DNA of 64,000 nucleotides from Heliocybe sulcata (GCA_004369045.1 ML213503.1:385343-449342); one strand, 5' to 3'. Shown: positions 36,033-50,124, numbered from the stretch's first letter. Program-made: numbers and translations. Notes: a model not told the origin generated them from the letters alone.

Positions 36033-36543
36033 CAGTTGGACTGAGTTGTATGGTATACATTGACACCGCTATTGCATGCGCTTTGCTTTCAGAGATCTCT
36101 TTATGCAAGCTCGGACCACGCACGATAGAACTCAAGATGGATTCCATTGAAGGTATGTACGGTATGCACTACGCGAACTGGGGAGATATACATGTACGGA
36201 TATGCGGATCTAACGACTATGCATGGTGATTATAATGCAGGTAAAACAGCAGCAGGCAAAGCTAACGACGATACGGATACAATCTACAACGACATCTTCA
36301 GTGGCCAACCTACATAATGCGCAACAGGTGGTAGAGGGAATTATGAGTCAGGACTGGGAGGAACTCGGATGCGAACGAGCAGTCCATCTGCAGCTAGAAT
36401 AATCACTCGATTCTGAAGAGTCCATATATCACCGTATGCATAGCTTCAAGTCTGACTAGTGACTTTCCATCGGCCCCGGCGCTTGATGGAGCAGCCAAAC
36501 TGGGCGAACAATGGGATCGGGCTCATCCGGGCCCTCATTTCCC
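36033..36543. other. Convergent spacer
   Basis: These 511 bases lie between the ends of two convergent genes. I see no further gene in them. Confidence 0.4.
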
Positions 36544-38539
36544 CTACAACCCGCCCTCGCCCTCCACCCACCGCACCTCAACGCTCAACCCGCTCCTCCG
36601 TCTCTCCCACGCAATCCCCACCAGCCTCTCCCTTCCACACCCCAGCGCGCCCTCCCTCGCCCTCCCCTCCCACCCCAGGCGCTGCGCCATACACGTATTC
36701 TGCAGCGCCTTTAGTCGCAGCAATACGGGGTTCGAGATGGGGCGGAGACGCCATAGCGGATGAGCAGCCGGATCTTTATCCGGGTTGTTGGGGGAGGGTA
36801 GCGGATGTTGAAGAGGGATGAGCGCGTAGGGAGTGAGCAGCGCTGTATTCGTCCCCGTCGTACACGGCGAAGGGGGTGAAGGGGCTGTGAACACGCTCAC
36901 GTCCCTCACCTTTGCGCGGTACCCTTGGGGAAGCAGGCGCACTTTCCCGGCCTCTCCCTCCTCAGACTTCCTGGTCTTCCGCACGAGATCCCGGACCATC
37001 TCGTCATCGTAATGCGCGCCTGGGACGGAAAACATCACCGCGCTCGCGTACGCGCGCTGTATTCCCTTGGCGATATCGAGGAACGCATTGACGCGTTTGA
37101 TGAGCTTCGACTCGCTCATCCCGCTGCCCCCCTTCCGTCCGCGCGACTGAGCATGGGCATCAGATACACTCGTACCATTAGGAAGGTAAGTGGTAGGCGC
37201 TAGCGGGGTGTCGGCGAGGGCAACATGCACGAGCGGGGTCGTGCACGAACACCGAGGGGATGAGCTCTTATCAAAGAACCATTTCTTCTCGGGAGCAGAG
37301 GACGACGAAGATACGCTTGTTGCAAGGGTGCTGCTGGAACTCCTGCTCCTGAACGAGAGCCATGACCCTGAGCGGGAGCTGACAGAGCTCGAGCACGATG
37401 TGCATACATCCGGGCCTGGGCGCGCGCGGATGCGGATATCGAGCTGCTTGTCGGTGCTCGGGATGCCGACGTCTTTGTCCTTGCCCTTCACCCGGCGGCG
37501 CTCGCCTTCCTCCCATTCCACTGCTGATAACAGGCTGTGCAGGAGTAATCGGGATTTGGGTGAAGACGAGACGGATTCTAAAGTGCGGCGTTCGGACTCG
37601 TCCATGGGGAAGAGAGAGCCGTTGATGGTCTTCAAGACTGTCTTGTACGGGATACATCGAGAGTCGGCCTTGATGGCGACTTGCCGGGCGCGGGGGGATC
37701 GAGAGGGAGGGAGGATGGGCATGGTGTACTGGAACTGGGGTTCGGCTCGGGGGGCATATGATGAGAGGGGCCGCGATCGCGGTGAGTGATGTAACTCTGA
37801 TCGGGAGGGGGACTGGTGCACAAGGGAATCCAGATACTCGTTCGAGTGCCCTCTCGGTACGTGGCATGCACGCCACCGCTCCCGCTGCTCCCTCTCCGCC
37901 TTCTGTGCCCTCAGTGCTTCTCTGCTCTCCTCCCATACGCGTTCGTTGTCCCGCAGCTTTTCCTCTCTCCGGCGCTGTGCTCTCCATTGCGCTTCGCGCG
38001 CTTGACATTCGCGAACGCGGGTGGCTTCGGGTTCTTCAAGGGCAAGTAGGCCTGGCGGGGCGAAGAACGCGTCCGGGGTGGTCTTGAGCTCGAGGCAGAG
38101 ACGGCGGGTGAGCGCTTCATCTTCATTCGCGTATGCGGCGTATAGTTGGTCTTCGAGGGACTCGATGTCAGTATTGCCGATGGGAGGGTCAGGTGGGGAG
38201 CTAGGGCCCGAGGAAGACGAGGTACTGGAGGTTGAAGGAGAGGGTGACGGAGAACGGGAGGCAATGAGCCCGCGACGGATGGGACGAGCTGTACGCGATG
38301 ATGAGGGCATGGACGCTACAGCCAAGTCAGTGGGTGGAAGGTATGCACAAATTATAACACATACGGGTTGATGTGGCGGGTATATTAGAATAATACTGCA
38401 GCTGGTTGGCTCTGGGAGACCGGGAGAAGTTAGCGGTACCGTTATTGCCAAGGAAGAAACGCCGTCGGTCTCTGTCGTCGGCGTCTGTGCGGCGCGCGAC
38501 AGAGGGGGAGACGTCGCGCGAACGTCCGCGAGCAGACAT
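36544..38539 (-). CDS. Uncharacterised Ser/Arg-rich protein
   Basis: Two exons (38539-38365 and 38315-36544) join in frame to 648 residues. The N-terminus (MSARGRSRDVSPSVARRTD) is Arg/Ser-rich. A central block predicted to be helical and charged (ECQAREAQWRAQRRREEKLR) is followed by KTVLKTINGSLFPMDESERR and by a C-terminal segment KLIKRVNAFLDIAKGIQRAY that looks ordered. I recognise no domain. A 5' UTR intron with a GTATGT donor at about 38640 is likely, because the upstream frame has no better ATG. Long antisense frames here result from the high GC content. Confidence 0.72.
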
Positions 38540-41500
38540 GGCAACGGCGTAGGGATCTGGAACGTCGGCGACGGAGGATATGACTGAGAGCATATCCAAG
38601 TGAGTGCGGGTGACGAAAGAGAGGGAGATTGGACATACCAGGCTCGGCTTTTGTGGGAAGCTGCACGCGGGGAAGCTGATTGATGAGGCGCCTCGAGGCT
38701 GGGCGTCTGTTCGATTATAGAGCTGAGTTGCTTCTGGGTTTCAATAAGTAGACTGGCAAGACGATATGGCGTTGAAGTTAAGGCTCAAGAGGGAGACATG
38801 GCGGGCTAAATGGCTGCAGTTACTGAATGGCGGGTTCGGGCCAGGGCTGTTTGCTGGTCCGCTCGATGCCACAACACGGCTCGGCTAGACCCGCGCCTTA
38901 TCAACCAATCACACGCCCGCGTTCTTGCTGCCTGCACCGCCATCTATGCCCTTCCGCCTTCTGCCACTCTGGCCCGACGCTCTGGCGTGCTCTGATCCTC
39001 GCGGGTATGTTCGGACGGCGCCGCGCCACCATCGAGACCTTCCGTTTTCCCCTCTGGGTCGCATACTTTGCGTCCTCAAATCCAGCGTTACGACCAGCGG
39101 GCGGCTTGTCTTTGAGCTGAACGTATCTACATGCGTCACTAACGTTTCATTAACGGTTGCCATTAACAATGGAATGACATCACCTCACAGCTGTTGCAGT
39201 GTGCACTACCGGCGTCTTATACTTAGATCGAGACACGCCTTACCCTATCGGGCGCATGGCTTCAAGTGCGATACCATCTCCAGCATGCCTCTGCACCCGA
39301 TCCCGCGGTCATATCTATCACCCCTTGTTGTTCTGTGACTATGAACCTCCCTTTATTCCCATCTACGCGTCGTTCCAGGAGCGCTTGCCTTTATCGCTAA
39401 GCGCTTTACAACCTAGATGCCTCGAGGCCTTCCTCGCTTGGTTGCCTCTACAGACCTAGGGAACACGCTCTCGCGACTGTGCGTGGTCCTCGACACGAGG
39501 CGACTATACTACACTGGAATTTGGATCACAGGTTTAGCGACATCCTCGCTCAGCACTCTGGACCTATACTCGAGCGGTGCACCTGCGCTGGCACGCTGTA
39601 CGCCAATACTTGCCCCTTCTAGCTCAAATACCCGAGTCAACCCCCTTTGAGCCCGTGTATCATCAAGCAGCTTAGCTCATCCCGCGCCGATCATGAAGCA
39701 TCACCGCTGTGATCCATCTCTCCGAGCCTGAGTGATGTCCGGTGTTAGCAGCCCCTGCCCTCCCGTCCCGTCCTTTCTGGAGCAGGAAATCAACAGCATC
39801 ACGATCAAACCTAACCCCATCCACGTACCATCAAAATCAAATACCCATGGTTCAGAACTGACAACCGCCACCTGCTGTCTTTGTCCCTGTCGTGCTGCGT
39901 GCTGCGTCTGGGAGCCAAACTCTCGCTTTGCGCGGATCTTTCATAGGGCAAGCTATTCTTGAGTTACTGACGAGCAGTGCAACGTACGCCAGTAGATAAG
40001 ACTCGGAGCCGCTCTACGCTGCGCGTTTCGAATGCACGCGGTCCTCTGTTCTCTGGTTCGGTAGGGCTCCAGTGTCTGACGGAGAGAAGGAACACTGCTT
40101 CGGAGCAAGGACTCGTGTTACTCAGCTATGGGCTATGATGACCAGGGATATCTATCCCTCCGATGCATCGCAGTGAGTGTCCACGCTTACTCCGACACGC
40201 AGACAAAGACGCGTACGCGTACTCACCCTGCGTCCCGGTCTGTTCGGCCTTCCCTCGTCCTGGGACCTGATGAATGTTCACGTTCATTCACTTATGCTCT
40301 CTCCCAGGACAACCGTGACTTCCTTAGCACCGGGCTATCCCGACTGGCAGAAAGCCCTCATCACTCAAATCCAGTAACGCGCGGAAAGTCTGTTCAAACC
40401 TTGTACTGAATCTGGCGACCGGCAGTGGCGCATCCAGCCGTCGGTAACTTATCGCAGTCTTGTTGCTGGAGGGAGGACATGCCGTTCCTGGTGTTCCCGG
40501 AGATGGCCTTGTTCGACGTCCCAGACCGAATCGACCCGTCCACGGCCCTTGATGGGGATGGGAAGTGACTTTGTCATCTTATTGCAGTGTGGGTTACTGG
40601 CGCGAGTGGCCTGGGTATTGTGGTCATGTAGGCGCGGATGGATGGAGCTTGACAAACATTCTTCCGTGGACGCTGAGTACGCATCTGGTGCTGTTCATCT
40701 TCGACGTGGTTCCGGATGGCCGGTGGCGCGTACAGGGTAGTACTGTAGCCGGCGGCGTGATGCTATGGGAAGCTTCCACATGCTACTGCCGGAGGCGCTG
40801 TACACCCACTATCTCTCCTTGGATATCATCTTCGACTGCTCCAGAGTTTGCTATCGGACAATTCTATTGGAATTCGGTGTGAGGATCCGCTGGGGCTTGA
40901 GAGGGTCTGCTGCCCTGCAGTCCCTATCTCTACATCTCTTATTCGGTCAAGGAACGCTGGATAGTCTGGTACGCTTAATTAATGTTCACCATTGTCTCGG
41001 GCTGACTATTGTTAGCGTAGCTCTCCCTAGGTTTGAATAATTCAAGCCCTGGAGATATTCTCGAACGAGTAACACCGTTGCGCCGCAATGTCTTCGAGAA
41101 CCCAGAAGACCTCGGATCCTGGCTGTCCGCTTCGTGAATGAAGACCTCCGTGAGGTGCAGATTCTGCGACGATCCCGCGATCGCCTTACTGACATGGGAA
41201 GGTCTCGTCTTATCCACCCTGGCCCTGCGAAGTCTCGTTGATACGTATGTAAATTCAACTTTAATGTGCGACCCCTGTTCGGATCGACGTCCTCGGCCTG
41301 TGTTCAGGACTGAGGTGCTTACTCCAGATATGATCTGGAAGGGGATCAGCCTGAGTGTCTGACTCTGACCTTCGCTGACTTCATCGCCGTTCCACGGTTC
41401 GATATGAAAATAGTCGCCAGAAGGCATACTACTATGCTGCCCTGTATGCAACCTTATTGGACGGTGTCGCACCCTGAATAAGATCAATGAAGGGAAGGCC

Positions 41501-43316
41501 TGAGATATATGCTCGTCTGTGAGAGTCACCGGTCAACCTTCGTTTACTCACCAGCTTACTAATGTCTCGGTTGTCCAGTCAATAGAAGACCGTTATGCCA
41601 AAATTATGGTCTATCCAGGTTGCAACAGCTCTCGCTGGGCAATGCCACGGCTCACTCATGACGAGAGCGTCAAGAAGCAGGAAGCTCAGGGCGGCAGGCT
41701 GCTCCAGTTCATATCCTGCGACGATCCCGCACATCCGGTGGTACTAGTAGCTATCTATAACAAAACACTCTTCTCTGCGGCACGAGTGTATGGGAGCGAC
41801 CAGGTTGAGCCACATCTGCATCTGCCATTCATCCGTAACTTCTCCTGAATCGAATCGCTGAATGCTTAATTCAACTCTAAACTTAGGTCCATATCTGAGT
41901 CTCGCTTCTGCTTCTTCAGAGCACGGGGACGCTCACACTGGATGGAGCCATAGCTTGTTTTCTTGGATGACGGTCGTTCCTTTGGGAAGTATGGCGATTT
42001 GTTGGTCTGAATACATCGGCTATGCCTTACCTAGGGAATATCGACAGTCCATAGTGCGATGCTCCCTGCAACGCGCTCTCGACGGCGGCTCGCGATCGAC
42101 ACTCTCCTGTCTCCACAAGCTGGCTTATCTGCAGCACGGTCGGGACATGGCAGCTGGTCTCGCTGCGTACTCTCACGCAGTCATAAATCAGTCCCATTCA
42201 TGGCTTCTCCTGGATGCTTAATGCAGATCCAAACTCGTACTCTCTGCTTCCTGGGAATTCGATGGCCCGTCTCCCCCAGCTGTCCATGCACGGGACGCTC
42301 TCGTCCATGGTTGGGCGGTATTCCGTCTCGAGAGACTTAGCCCTTCGAGAGAGCCGATTCGCATTTGGACGGGCGACGAGTGCGCCTTCTTCTTGGGACT
42401 GGTTTATACTTCCGTTGTATCTGTGTTCAAGGCCGCACAGATTAACGATAGTACGCGTATGGCAATGTAAGGCGTATACGTCGCGCTGATCCTCTAAGGA
42501 GGATGCCCAGTCTTCAAAGCCACTCGGACCACTAGATGCCTAAATCTCTGCCACTGTGTCTCACTAATCTCTGACACCCATGAGATTCATGCTGCTGGCG
42601 CAGTGCTGGATCAGCGGTGGTTGCTTCCTCTAATTGGGAACATCCCCAAGTGAGGACCTCACATCTGCCGGTGCAAGTACTTCGGGCGAAGCTCTCCCTC
42701 CCAAGTATCCAGCTCTTAAGCTTAGCTCTCTCCAAGAGTCGCCTATGTGCCTCGTGATGGAAGATGCTATGGGCCCAGGATGAGGGAGGTATCTCCATTG
42801 ATGTGGCCCTTCTTGCGTGATGTTTCTCGCTTACAGTTTCGTGCTGGTGCCCTTTCCAATTGCGCACCCTTCAAATGCGGAGCCTTTGATCCATGTCGAG
42901 AGCGCTGGCCCTGGAGATATTCTTCGGGTCGCAAATGCCCCGTGTTGCATGCATCTGGTAACCACGGCCAGGTATCTCCGACTGCATCGCTTATCTTCTC
43001 CTCTGAAGTTATTTGCCTCTGTGATAAGTCACATTGGGTGCCTGGAAGGAGTGGCATGGTCCTGTGCGGCAGACGTCAGGGTGTATGTAACCGCTTCGTT
43101 TTGTGTCGACCACGGACTGTGACTTGAAGAAGAGTATTGATGGCATATGTGACACATGGAGGTATAATATATGTATTTGTTCGCTATGACGCACCCGCTC
43201 CCTAGCCAGGCATCAAGATGGCTGTGGTAGTGGTCTCGAGTCCGCAAGACGCATGACAACCAGATTGGGCCGACGCTACAACCGTTTCTAGTATGAAGCT
43301 CGAGGCACTCGGAAAA
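38540..43316. other. 4.8-kb gene-poor region
   Basis: I cannot support a gene in this stretch. Its left end holds the 5' leader of the 36.5-38.5-kb gene. From about 40100 to 43130 there are several plus-strand frames of 70-130 codons (for example one ending about 41845 that contains LLQFISCDDPAHPVVLVAIY). They neither share a domain nor connect by obvious introns. A decayed host gene, an unknown multi-exon gene or old transposon remains are all possible. No terminal repeats were noticed. Confidence 0.4.
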
Positions 43317-43918
43317 CTAAGATCGGGGAGCACTGTTAAACTATAATGGCGTGGTCAGGTCGGTCGCCGCACATAATCTAACCAGATACTCACAATGTCC
43401 CTTAGCTGCGATTGCGCATCATTAAATTGCTTCTCCAGATACTTTGACTGCAGTCTATAATCAGCTGGTGAAGAAATAGGAAGAGCCAATGAGTCCGACC
43501 TTCTTGTTTAGACCGTTAATGTCATCTGTTAGCTCCTTCTCCTGGGACTTCAAATCCTTCTCCATCTCAGGCCTGGGTACCATTACGAACCTGTCTCGAC
43601 AGGATGCAGAGACCGAAAAGGGTCAGAAATCCACGTACCCATCACCGCCAGAAGTACAGTACTGACATCTTTCCGACACCTTTATACATGTTCACATCTG
43701 GCTCCATACCGCTGATCTCATCAATTGTGAGCTGCAAAATGCGACGCTCTCGGTCTTTGGCCGCCGTCTGTTGCTTCGTGAGGTTCAAGGCTCGTTGTGA
43801 CTGGATGGCGGTTTGTTGAATTTGGACTAGAATCTGACTTGACGTCAGATTACCTCTAAGGCGACAAGCGAGCGGGGAGAGCGACCTTCCGTAGCGTCTC
43901 GTCGGAAAGGCTAGCCAT
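43317..43918 (-). CDS. PFD1: Prefoldin subunit 1
   Basis: Five exons give a protein of 122 residues, the size of human prefoldin 1. It is a beta-type prefoldin: a long N-terminal helix (MASLSDETLRKILVQIQQTA), a linker ending DEISGMEPDVNMYKGVGKMF, the hairpin MVPRP, and a C-terminal helix (KSQEKELTDDINGLNKK, YLEKQFNDAQSQLRDI). Prefoldin is the cytosolic hexamer that hands unfolded actin and tubulin to the chaperonin CCT. The first exon ends at 43886 with a GTCGCT donor; the rest are short. No long single frame exists, so the gene is easily missed. Confidence 0.9.
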
Positions 43919-44217
43919 TGCGTTAATCAGAGGACTTTAGAATGTATTACAGTGAAAGTCGACTGGTCCAAGTGTGGCCGTGGCTTGTAGGGGACTAAAG
44001 TCGGACTCTAAATTTTTGCCACACAGTATGCCCGAGCCATCACTTCAACGAACGCTCTACCCTCGGCTTCGTTTACTTACACAAGTTTACGACGTAGGGC
44101 TGCATTAGCTTGCAGACCCAGCTTCAAAAGGCTATCTTTCTGCTGCTATAAATTCTATCTCCCTGCTTGCTCGCTGTAAACTCCTGACGACCTTCTGCCT
44201 GCTCTTTGACCTCCACA
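43919..44217. promoter_or_regulatory. Divergent promoter, PFD1 and SNU114
   Basis: The 299 bases separating the two start codons must serve both genes. A pyrimidine-rich stretch precedes the SNU114 start. I do not see a definite TATA box. Confidence 0.45.
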
Positions 44218-47200
44218 ATGGCTTCGTTCGAGGATTATGATGAGTTCGGTAACTACATCGGCGCTGACATCGAGTCAGATGAGGAGGACAACGTTCCTCA
44301 GGAGACGTACGTTCCGCGACAGCAGTCCGCGGCGCCGCTCGAGGGTTTCGACGAGGATGACCCCATGGAAGCGCCTGCAGACAATGCGCTCATGGAGATT
44401 GATGGTACGCGCACTTGTCATGTTTCGAAGCTTCTCGACGTGTTGAGTCATGTTCAGAACCTGTGCATAATGCTGTGATTCTACATGAGGATAAACAGTA
44501 CTACCCCAGCGCGTCCCAGGTGTATGGCGAGGACGTCGAGGCGATCGTGCAAGAGGAGGATACACAACCGCTCACGGAACCCATCATTGCGCCTGTAAAG
44601 GTTCGGAGATGGACAGTGGAGGAAAAGGATATGCCAGAGACTCGCTTTGACAAGGGGTGAGTGAATCTCCAAGTCGGATTGTGGCACCAAGGTCCGACCA
44701 GGCGGGAAGGTACATGTTGAATATGATGGCGTTCCCTGAGTTCGTCCGCAACGTGGCTGTTGTAGGGCATCTACACCACGGAAAGACGTCGCTATTAGAT
44801 ATGCTGGTATTTGAGACGCACAAATTGACGTGGGACGCGGACAAGCCGGTTAGTAGTCCTATTCTACCAATGTTATCTTACCTGAGTGACAGGCATGGTA
44901 GTTGCGGTATACAGACGCTCATCACTTGTCACGCGAGCGTGAAATCTCCATCAAGTCCTCGCCCATGTCCCTTATCCTGCAATCGAGCGCCGGCAAATCA
45001 CACCTAATACACCTCGTCGACACTCCCGGGCATGTCAATTTCGTCGATGAAGTCGCTTCGTCAATTCGATTGGTTGACGGTATCATCGTCGTGGTGGACG
45101 TGATCGAAGGGGTAATGCCGTATGCATCCTTTCCTCGTCACTTTGATGCTAATTAGACTTACGTAGTGCATGGTCAACACTGAGCAAATCCTGCGACATG
45201 CGATCCAAGAGAACGTCAAAATCACTCTAGTAGTGAACAAAATCGACCGGCTGATCCTGGAACTGCGGATTCCCCCTGCTGACGCGTTCTACAAAATCAA
45301 GCATACCATAGAGGAGATCAATACTTTCATCAGGTACGAGAAGGGTCAAACGATCATAGGTTGACGATGACTCACTCTGGTACTCAGCACTATCAACCCG
45401 GATCCCGAACTCCGGCTAAGTCCTGAGCGAGGAAACGTTGCCTTCGCAAGTACGGACTTGCACTGGTGCTTCACCCTCCGCTCCTTTGCTCAGATGTACG
45501 CGGACGCGTACGGTACGTCCAATGCGCTCCTTCACTAGCACGATCAATCGTACTCACAGCTATCTCAGGTCCTCTCGACGTCCACTCCTTCGCTGACCGC
45601 CTGTGGGGCGACATCTACTTCAACTCGGAAAGCCGCAAGTTCACCCGGAAACCGGCCGACTCCGAGCACAAACGTACCTTCGTCCATTTCATAATGGAGC
45701 CGCTCTATAAGCTCTACAGCCAGGTTCTCAGCGAGGACACCGAGACACTAAAGGGCACGCTGCAGGGCTTGGGCATCTCGCTGAAGCCGGTAATGTATAA
45801 GATGGATGTGAGACCGTTGTTGAAGGCGATCCTGGACCAGTTCTTTGGGCCTGCGGCGGGATTGGTGGACATGATTGTGGACCATGTGCCGTCGCCGGTG
45901 GAGGGCGGTGATACGAAGGTGCAACATAATGCGCTCATCCACGATTTTGCGAGTTCCTGACTTCGTGGTAGGTTCAACACGCATACACCGGCCCTCAGAC
46001 GTCGGATGTCGCGAGAGCCATGAGGGAATGCGACGCAAGTGCACCTGTCATGGTCCAAATCACCAAGTTATACCATACCACTGACGCTCAGTCGTTCCGT
46101 GCTTTCGGACGTGTGATGAGTGGAACACTCAGGAAAGGGACGGAAATCAAAGTGCTTGGTGAGGGCTACTCGCCGGAGGACGAGGAGGACATGATGAGGG
46201 CCAATGTGGAAGATATCTGGGTCAGCGAGTCGCGGTAAGTACGATGGTTCTTATCGCCGAGATGGCGAACTCATGGGGGGCGCCTATCAGATACTTCATC
46301 CCTGCCGAGGAAGCCCCAGCGGGGAACTTGGTTCTCATCGGTGGAGTTGACGCTTCAATATCCAAGACCGCCACCCTCGCCTCTCCCGATATCGAAGATG
46401 ATCTGCACATCTTCCGGCCAGTCAAACATATGACGCAGTCCGTTCTGAAGGTCGCCATCGAGCCCGTCGCGCCCTCGGAGCTGCCCAAAATGCTTTCGGG
46501 TCTGAGGAGCATTAATAAATCGTATCCGCTCGCATCGACGAAGGTCGAGGAGAGCGGAGAGCACGTGTTGATCGGCACGGGGGAGTTGTATCTGGACTGC
46601 GTGATGCATGATTTGAGGCGATTGTTCTCGGAGATTGAGATTAAGGTGTCGGATCCAGTGACGAAGTTCTGTGAGACCGTGCTTGAGACGAGTGCGTTGA
46701 AGTGCTATGCTGATACGCCGAATAAAAAGTGGGTGTCTTCAGCACTTCTGGGCGTGAACGGATTGCTGATGTGCCTTTTGGGCGTGAAGGAACCGTCTCA
46801 CCATGATCTCGGAGCCGTTGGAAAAGGGTATTGCGGAGGATATTGAGAATGGCAAGGTGACGATGCGAATGACGCCCAAGGAGCGCGGTACTTTCTTCCA
46901 GGAGAAGTATCAGTGGGACTTGCTTGCGTCACGTTCCATCTGGGCGTTTGGGCCTGAGGATAGTGGAGCGAACATTCTACTTGACGACACGCTACCGTCC
47001 CAGGTAGGAGCACCGTTCACGCACTTGTTGATTCATTCCAATTGGTGACCGTTGTTCGTAGGTTGACAAGAAGACGCTTGGTCTTGTCAAGGAGCACATC
47101 AAGCAGGGCTTCCAGTGGGGCGCTCGAGAAGGGCCACTATGTGATGAGCGTGAGTGGGCGCTGTGTTACTACATATATTGAGCTGATGATCGTTGACTCG

Positions 47201-47879
47201 CAGCAATGCGCAACGTCAAGTTCCGGATATTGGACGCGAGTCTGGCGCAGGAGCCAATATTCCGCGGTGGAGGACAAATAGTTCCCACTGCGCGTCGTGT
47301 CTGCTATTCTTCCTTCTTGATGGTGAGCAGCCTCATGTATTTCCATATCATCGTTTGACTAATGACAATTGTGGCAGGCTGCACCGCGGTTAATGGAGCC
47401 TATATACTACGTGGAAGTGCAAGCGCCCGCTGATTGCATCTCTGCGGTGTACACTGTGCTCGCTCGCCGACGTGGCCATGTTACGCAGGATATACCGAAG
47501 GCGGGCTCGCCGTTGTACACTGTGAAGGCCCTGATTCCCGTGATGGACGCAAACGGGTTTGAGGCTGATTTGCGGACAGCCACGCAAGGGCAGGCGTTCT
47601 GTGTGCAGGTCTTTGATCATTGGTCTATTGTTCCCGGTTAGTCTGCCTTTGAATATCCTGGAACTATGCTAGTCCTTATGCACTGCAGGTGATCCAACTG
47701 ACACTAGTATCAAATTACGACCTCTTGAACCCGCGTCAGGTCAAGCCTTGGCTAGGGACTTCGTCCTTAAGACCCGGCGGCGGAAAGGTCTCGGCGACCA
47801 GATCGCTGTGTCCAAATACTTGGACGACGAGTTCGTCCTGGCACTGTCGGCGTCGGGACATGCGGACCTGCTCGGGTAA
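44218..47879 (+). CDS. SNU114: U5 snRNP GTPase Snu114 (EFTUD2)
   Basis: This multi-exon gene encodes roughly 980 residues with the full elongation-factor-2 plan of Snu114, the spliceosomal GTPase that controls Brr2 and tri-snRNP activation. The acidic N-terminus ([15 protein letters not shown]) is characteristic. GTPase motifs: P-loop [12 protein letters not shown] (about 44765), switch [16 protein letters not shown] (about 45010), NKIDRL (about 45235). Later parts include [18 protein letters not shown] (domain 2), [18 protein letters not shown] (domain III/IV) and [20 protein letters not shown] (domain V). It ends with a tail finishing at [11 protein letters not shown]. The P-loop has His-Leu-His-His, as in other Snu114 proteins, instead of His-Val-Asp-His. 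Confidence 0.95.
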
Positions 47880-48153
47880 AATTGTTTGCTGTTGCTCTCG
47901 TTGCTGTGTATATTGCTATAACACTTGTAATGCTATGAGAGTCTCCTTGATTTCCTGAGACGAAGTTCCATACGATCACTAGCCGGCGGGCAGTAAGCGT
48001 GGGAGATGGTAAATGCTAGAAACTCACGTATACGTGGCAGGGCGCTTGCCGAATGGTTATAGTTCCGACGTGGTTGAGGCGCGCTTCCACACTTCATTCA
48101 CATCTCATCCTCTCGTTCCCTCTGTTGATACTCGTATCGGTCCCTCCTTTACA

Positions 48154-50124
48154 ATGCGAGGAGTAGCGCTCTCTGCTCTCGTCGTCGTAGCCGCTGCCGC
48201 GGTCTGCACGGCGGAAGAGACCAAGCCTGTGTTCCAGGTGCGCGTGTGTCATTACTATTACCGACGGCGCGTGTTGACATATCGGACGCGTCGGACAGCC
48301 CACTGAAATCCAAGCGCCTTTCGTTGAGCAATTTACGGAAGGTTGGGTCTCGCGATGGACTGCGTCGGAGGCCACGAAAAAGACGCCGGTCGGTACAGAG
48401 ACCTACAGCTATGTCGGTAAATGGGAGGTGGAGGACCCCATTACTTCCGTGATCGAAGGCGACAAGGGTCTCGTAGCCAAGACGAAGGCGGCGCATCACG
48501 CTATCTCTGCACCGTTCCCTGAACCGGTCGACTTCAGCGAGAAGCCTCTTGTGGTACAATATGAAGTCAAGTACCAGAAGGGTGGGAACTGCGGTGGTGG
48601 ATATGTCAAGCTTCTCCAGGATGGATTCCAGACCAGCGGGAAGGAGTTTGATGACAAGACGCCTTGGGTGGTCATGTTCGGGCCTGACTTGACGTGTCCG
48701 GGTACTAAGGTAAAGTAGACCCTACGAGGTTGCTTTAGACTCTGCACTCATGTCCTCTCAGCTACACTTTATCTTCCGTCACAAGAACCCCATTACTGGG
48801 GAATACGAGGAGAAGCATCTTAAGACCGCTCCCAAACCATCTATTGAGAAATTGACCAACCTCTACACTCTCATTCTTAAGTATGTACCTTCTCTAGCAC
48901 TTTATGCGTAAGGTGGTTGTACTAACTTTCGATCTAGCCCGGATAACACCTATGAAGTCTTGTTCAACGGTGACAGCGTTAGTAAGGGCAACGTCCTTGA
49001 AGACTTTACCCCTGCTGTCAACCCCGCGGCGGAGATCGATGACCCTGAAGACAAGAAGCCCGAGGACTGGGTTGACACCAAGAAGATTGCCGACCCCGAG
49101 GCCAAGAAACCTGAGGACTGGGATGAAGATGCGCCCTACGAGATCCCTGACGAAGAGGCTGAGAAGCCTGAAGGCTGGTTGGATGATGAGCCTGAGATGA
49201 TCCCTGACCCTGGTTGGTATTCATGGTGCTTCCCTTGTCGTATCTCCTTGAACGCTCTGTTTCAGACTCTGAGAAGCCTGAGGAATGGGACGATGAGGAA
49301 GATGGCGAATGGATCCCCCCCATGGTTCGCAACCCCAAGTGCGACGAGGCACCTGGCTGTGGCGAGTGGAAGCGGTAAGCTCCCAAGCCTATGACACTCA
49401 TGCGCTTGATGTTCATAAGTGCGCTCAGTCCTTTCAAGCCTAACCCCGCATACAAGGGCAAGTGGTATGCCCCTATGATTGACAATCCGGAGTACAAGGG
49501 CGAGTGGGCCCCTCGTAAGATCCCTAACCCGGACTTCTTCGAGGATCTGACCCCCGTCAAGAGCCTTGACAAGATCGTGAGTGTATCTATATACGAGTGC
49601 AAGGCTTAGAAACTCAGCATTGTATATCTTGTTAGGGTGGTGTTGGTATTGAGCTATGGACCATGACAGAGGACATCCTCTTTGACAACATCTACGTCGG
49701 CCACTCCGTTGAGGATGCCAACAAGCTCAAGGCCGACACCTTCGACATCAAGAAGCCTCTCGAGGTCGCTGAGCAGAAGGCCACCGACAAGCTCGACGAT
49801 GATGAGGACGAGGCTGACTGGAAGGAGGACCCCATCGGCTTTGTTCGCGAGAAGGTCTTCGCCTTCATTGACCTGGCCAAGCTCGACCCTGTTCTCGCGT
49901 TCAAGTCGCAGCCTGAGACTGGCATTGCCCTCGCCGGCGCCACTCTCACTCTCTTCGGCATGATCGGTGCCCTGTTCGGCCTTGTCGGTGCCTCGCAAAA
50001 GCCCATCACCAAGTCCACGAAGAAAGTCGATGCGCCTACCACGTCTGCTGATGAGAAGAAGACCGAGCCTACCGCAACTGCTACGGGCAAGAAGGAGGAT
50101 ACGACTGTTAAAAAGCGGAAGTAG
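48154..50124 (+). CDS. CNE1: Calnexin
   Basis: The gene encodes about 545 residues in several exons. It starts with a signal peptide ([20 protein letters not shown]). The lectin domain includes [20 protein letters not shown] and [16 protein letters not shown]. The P-domain has type 1 repeats ([38 protein letters not shown]) and type 2 repeats ([20 protein letters not shown]). A single membrane helix ([20 protein letters not shown]) precedes a Lys-rich cytosolic tail ending KKRK. It is the membrane-bound ER chaperone for monoglucosylated glycoproteins. The four P-repeats are spread over two exons. Confidence 0.95.
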
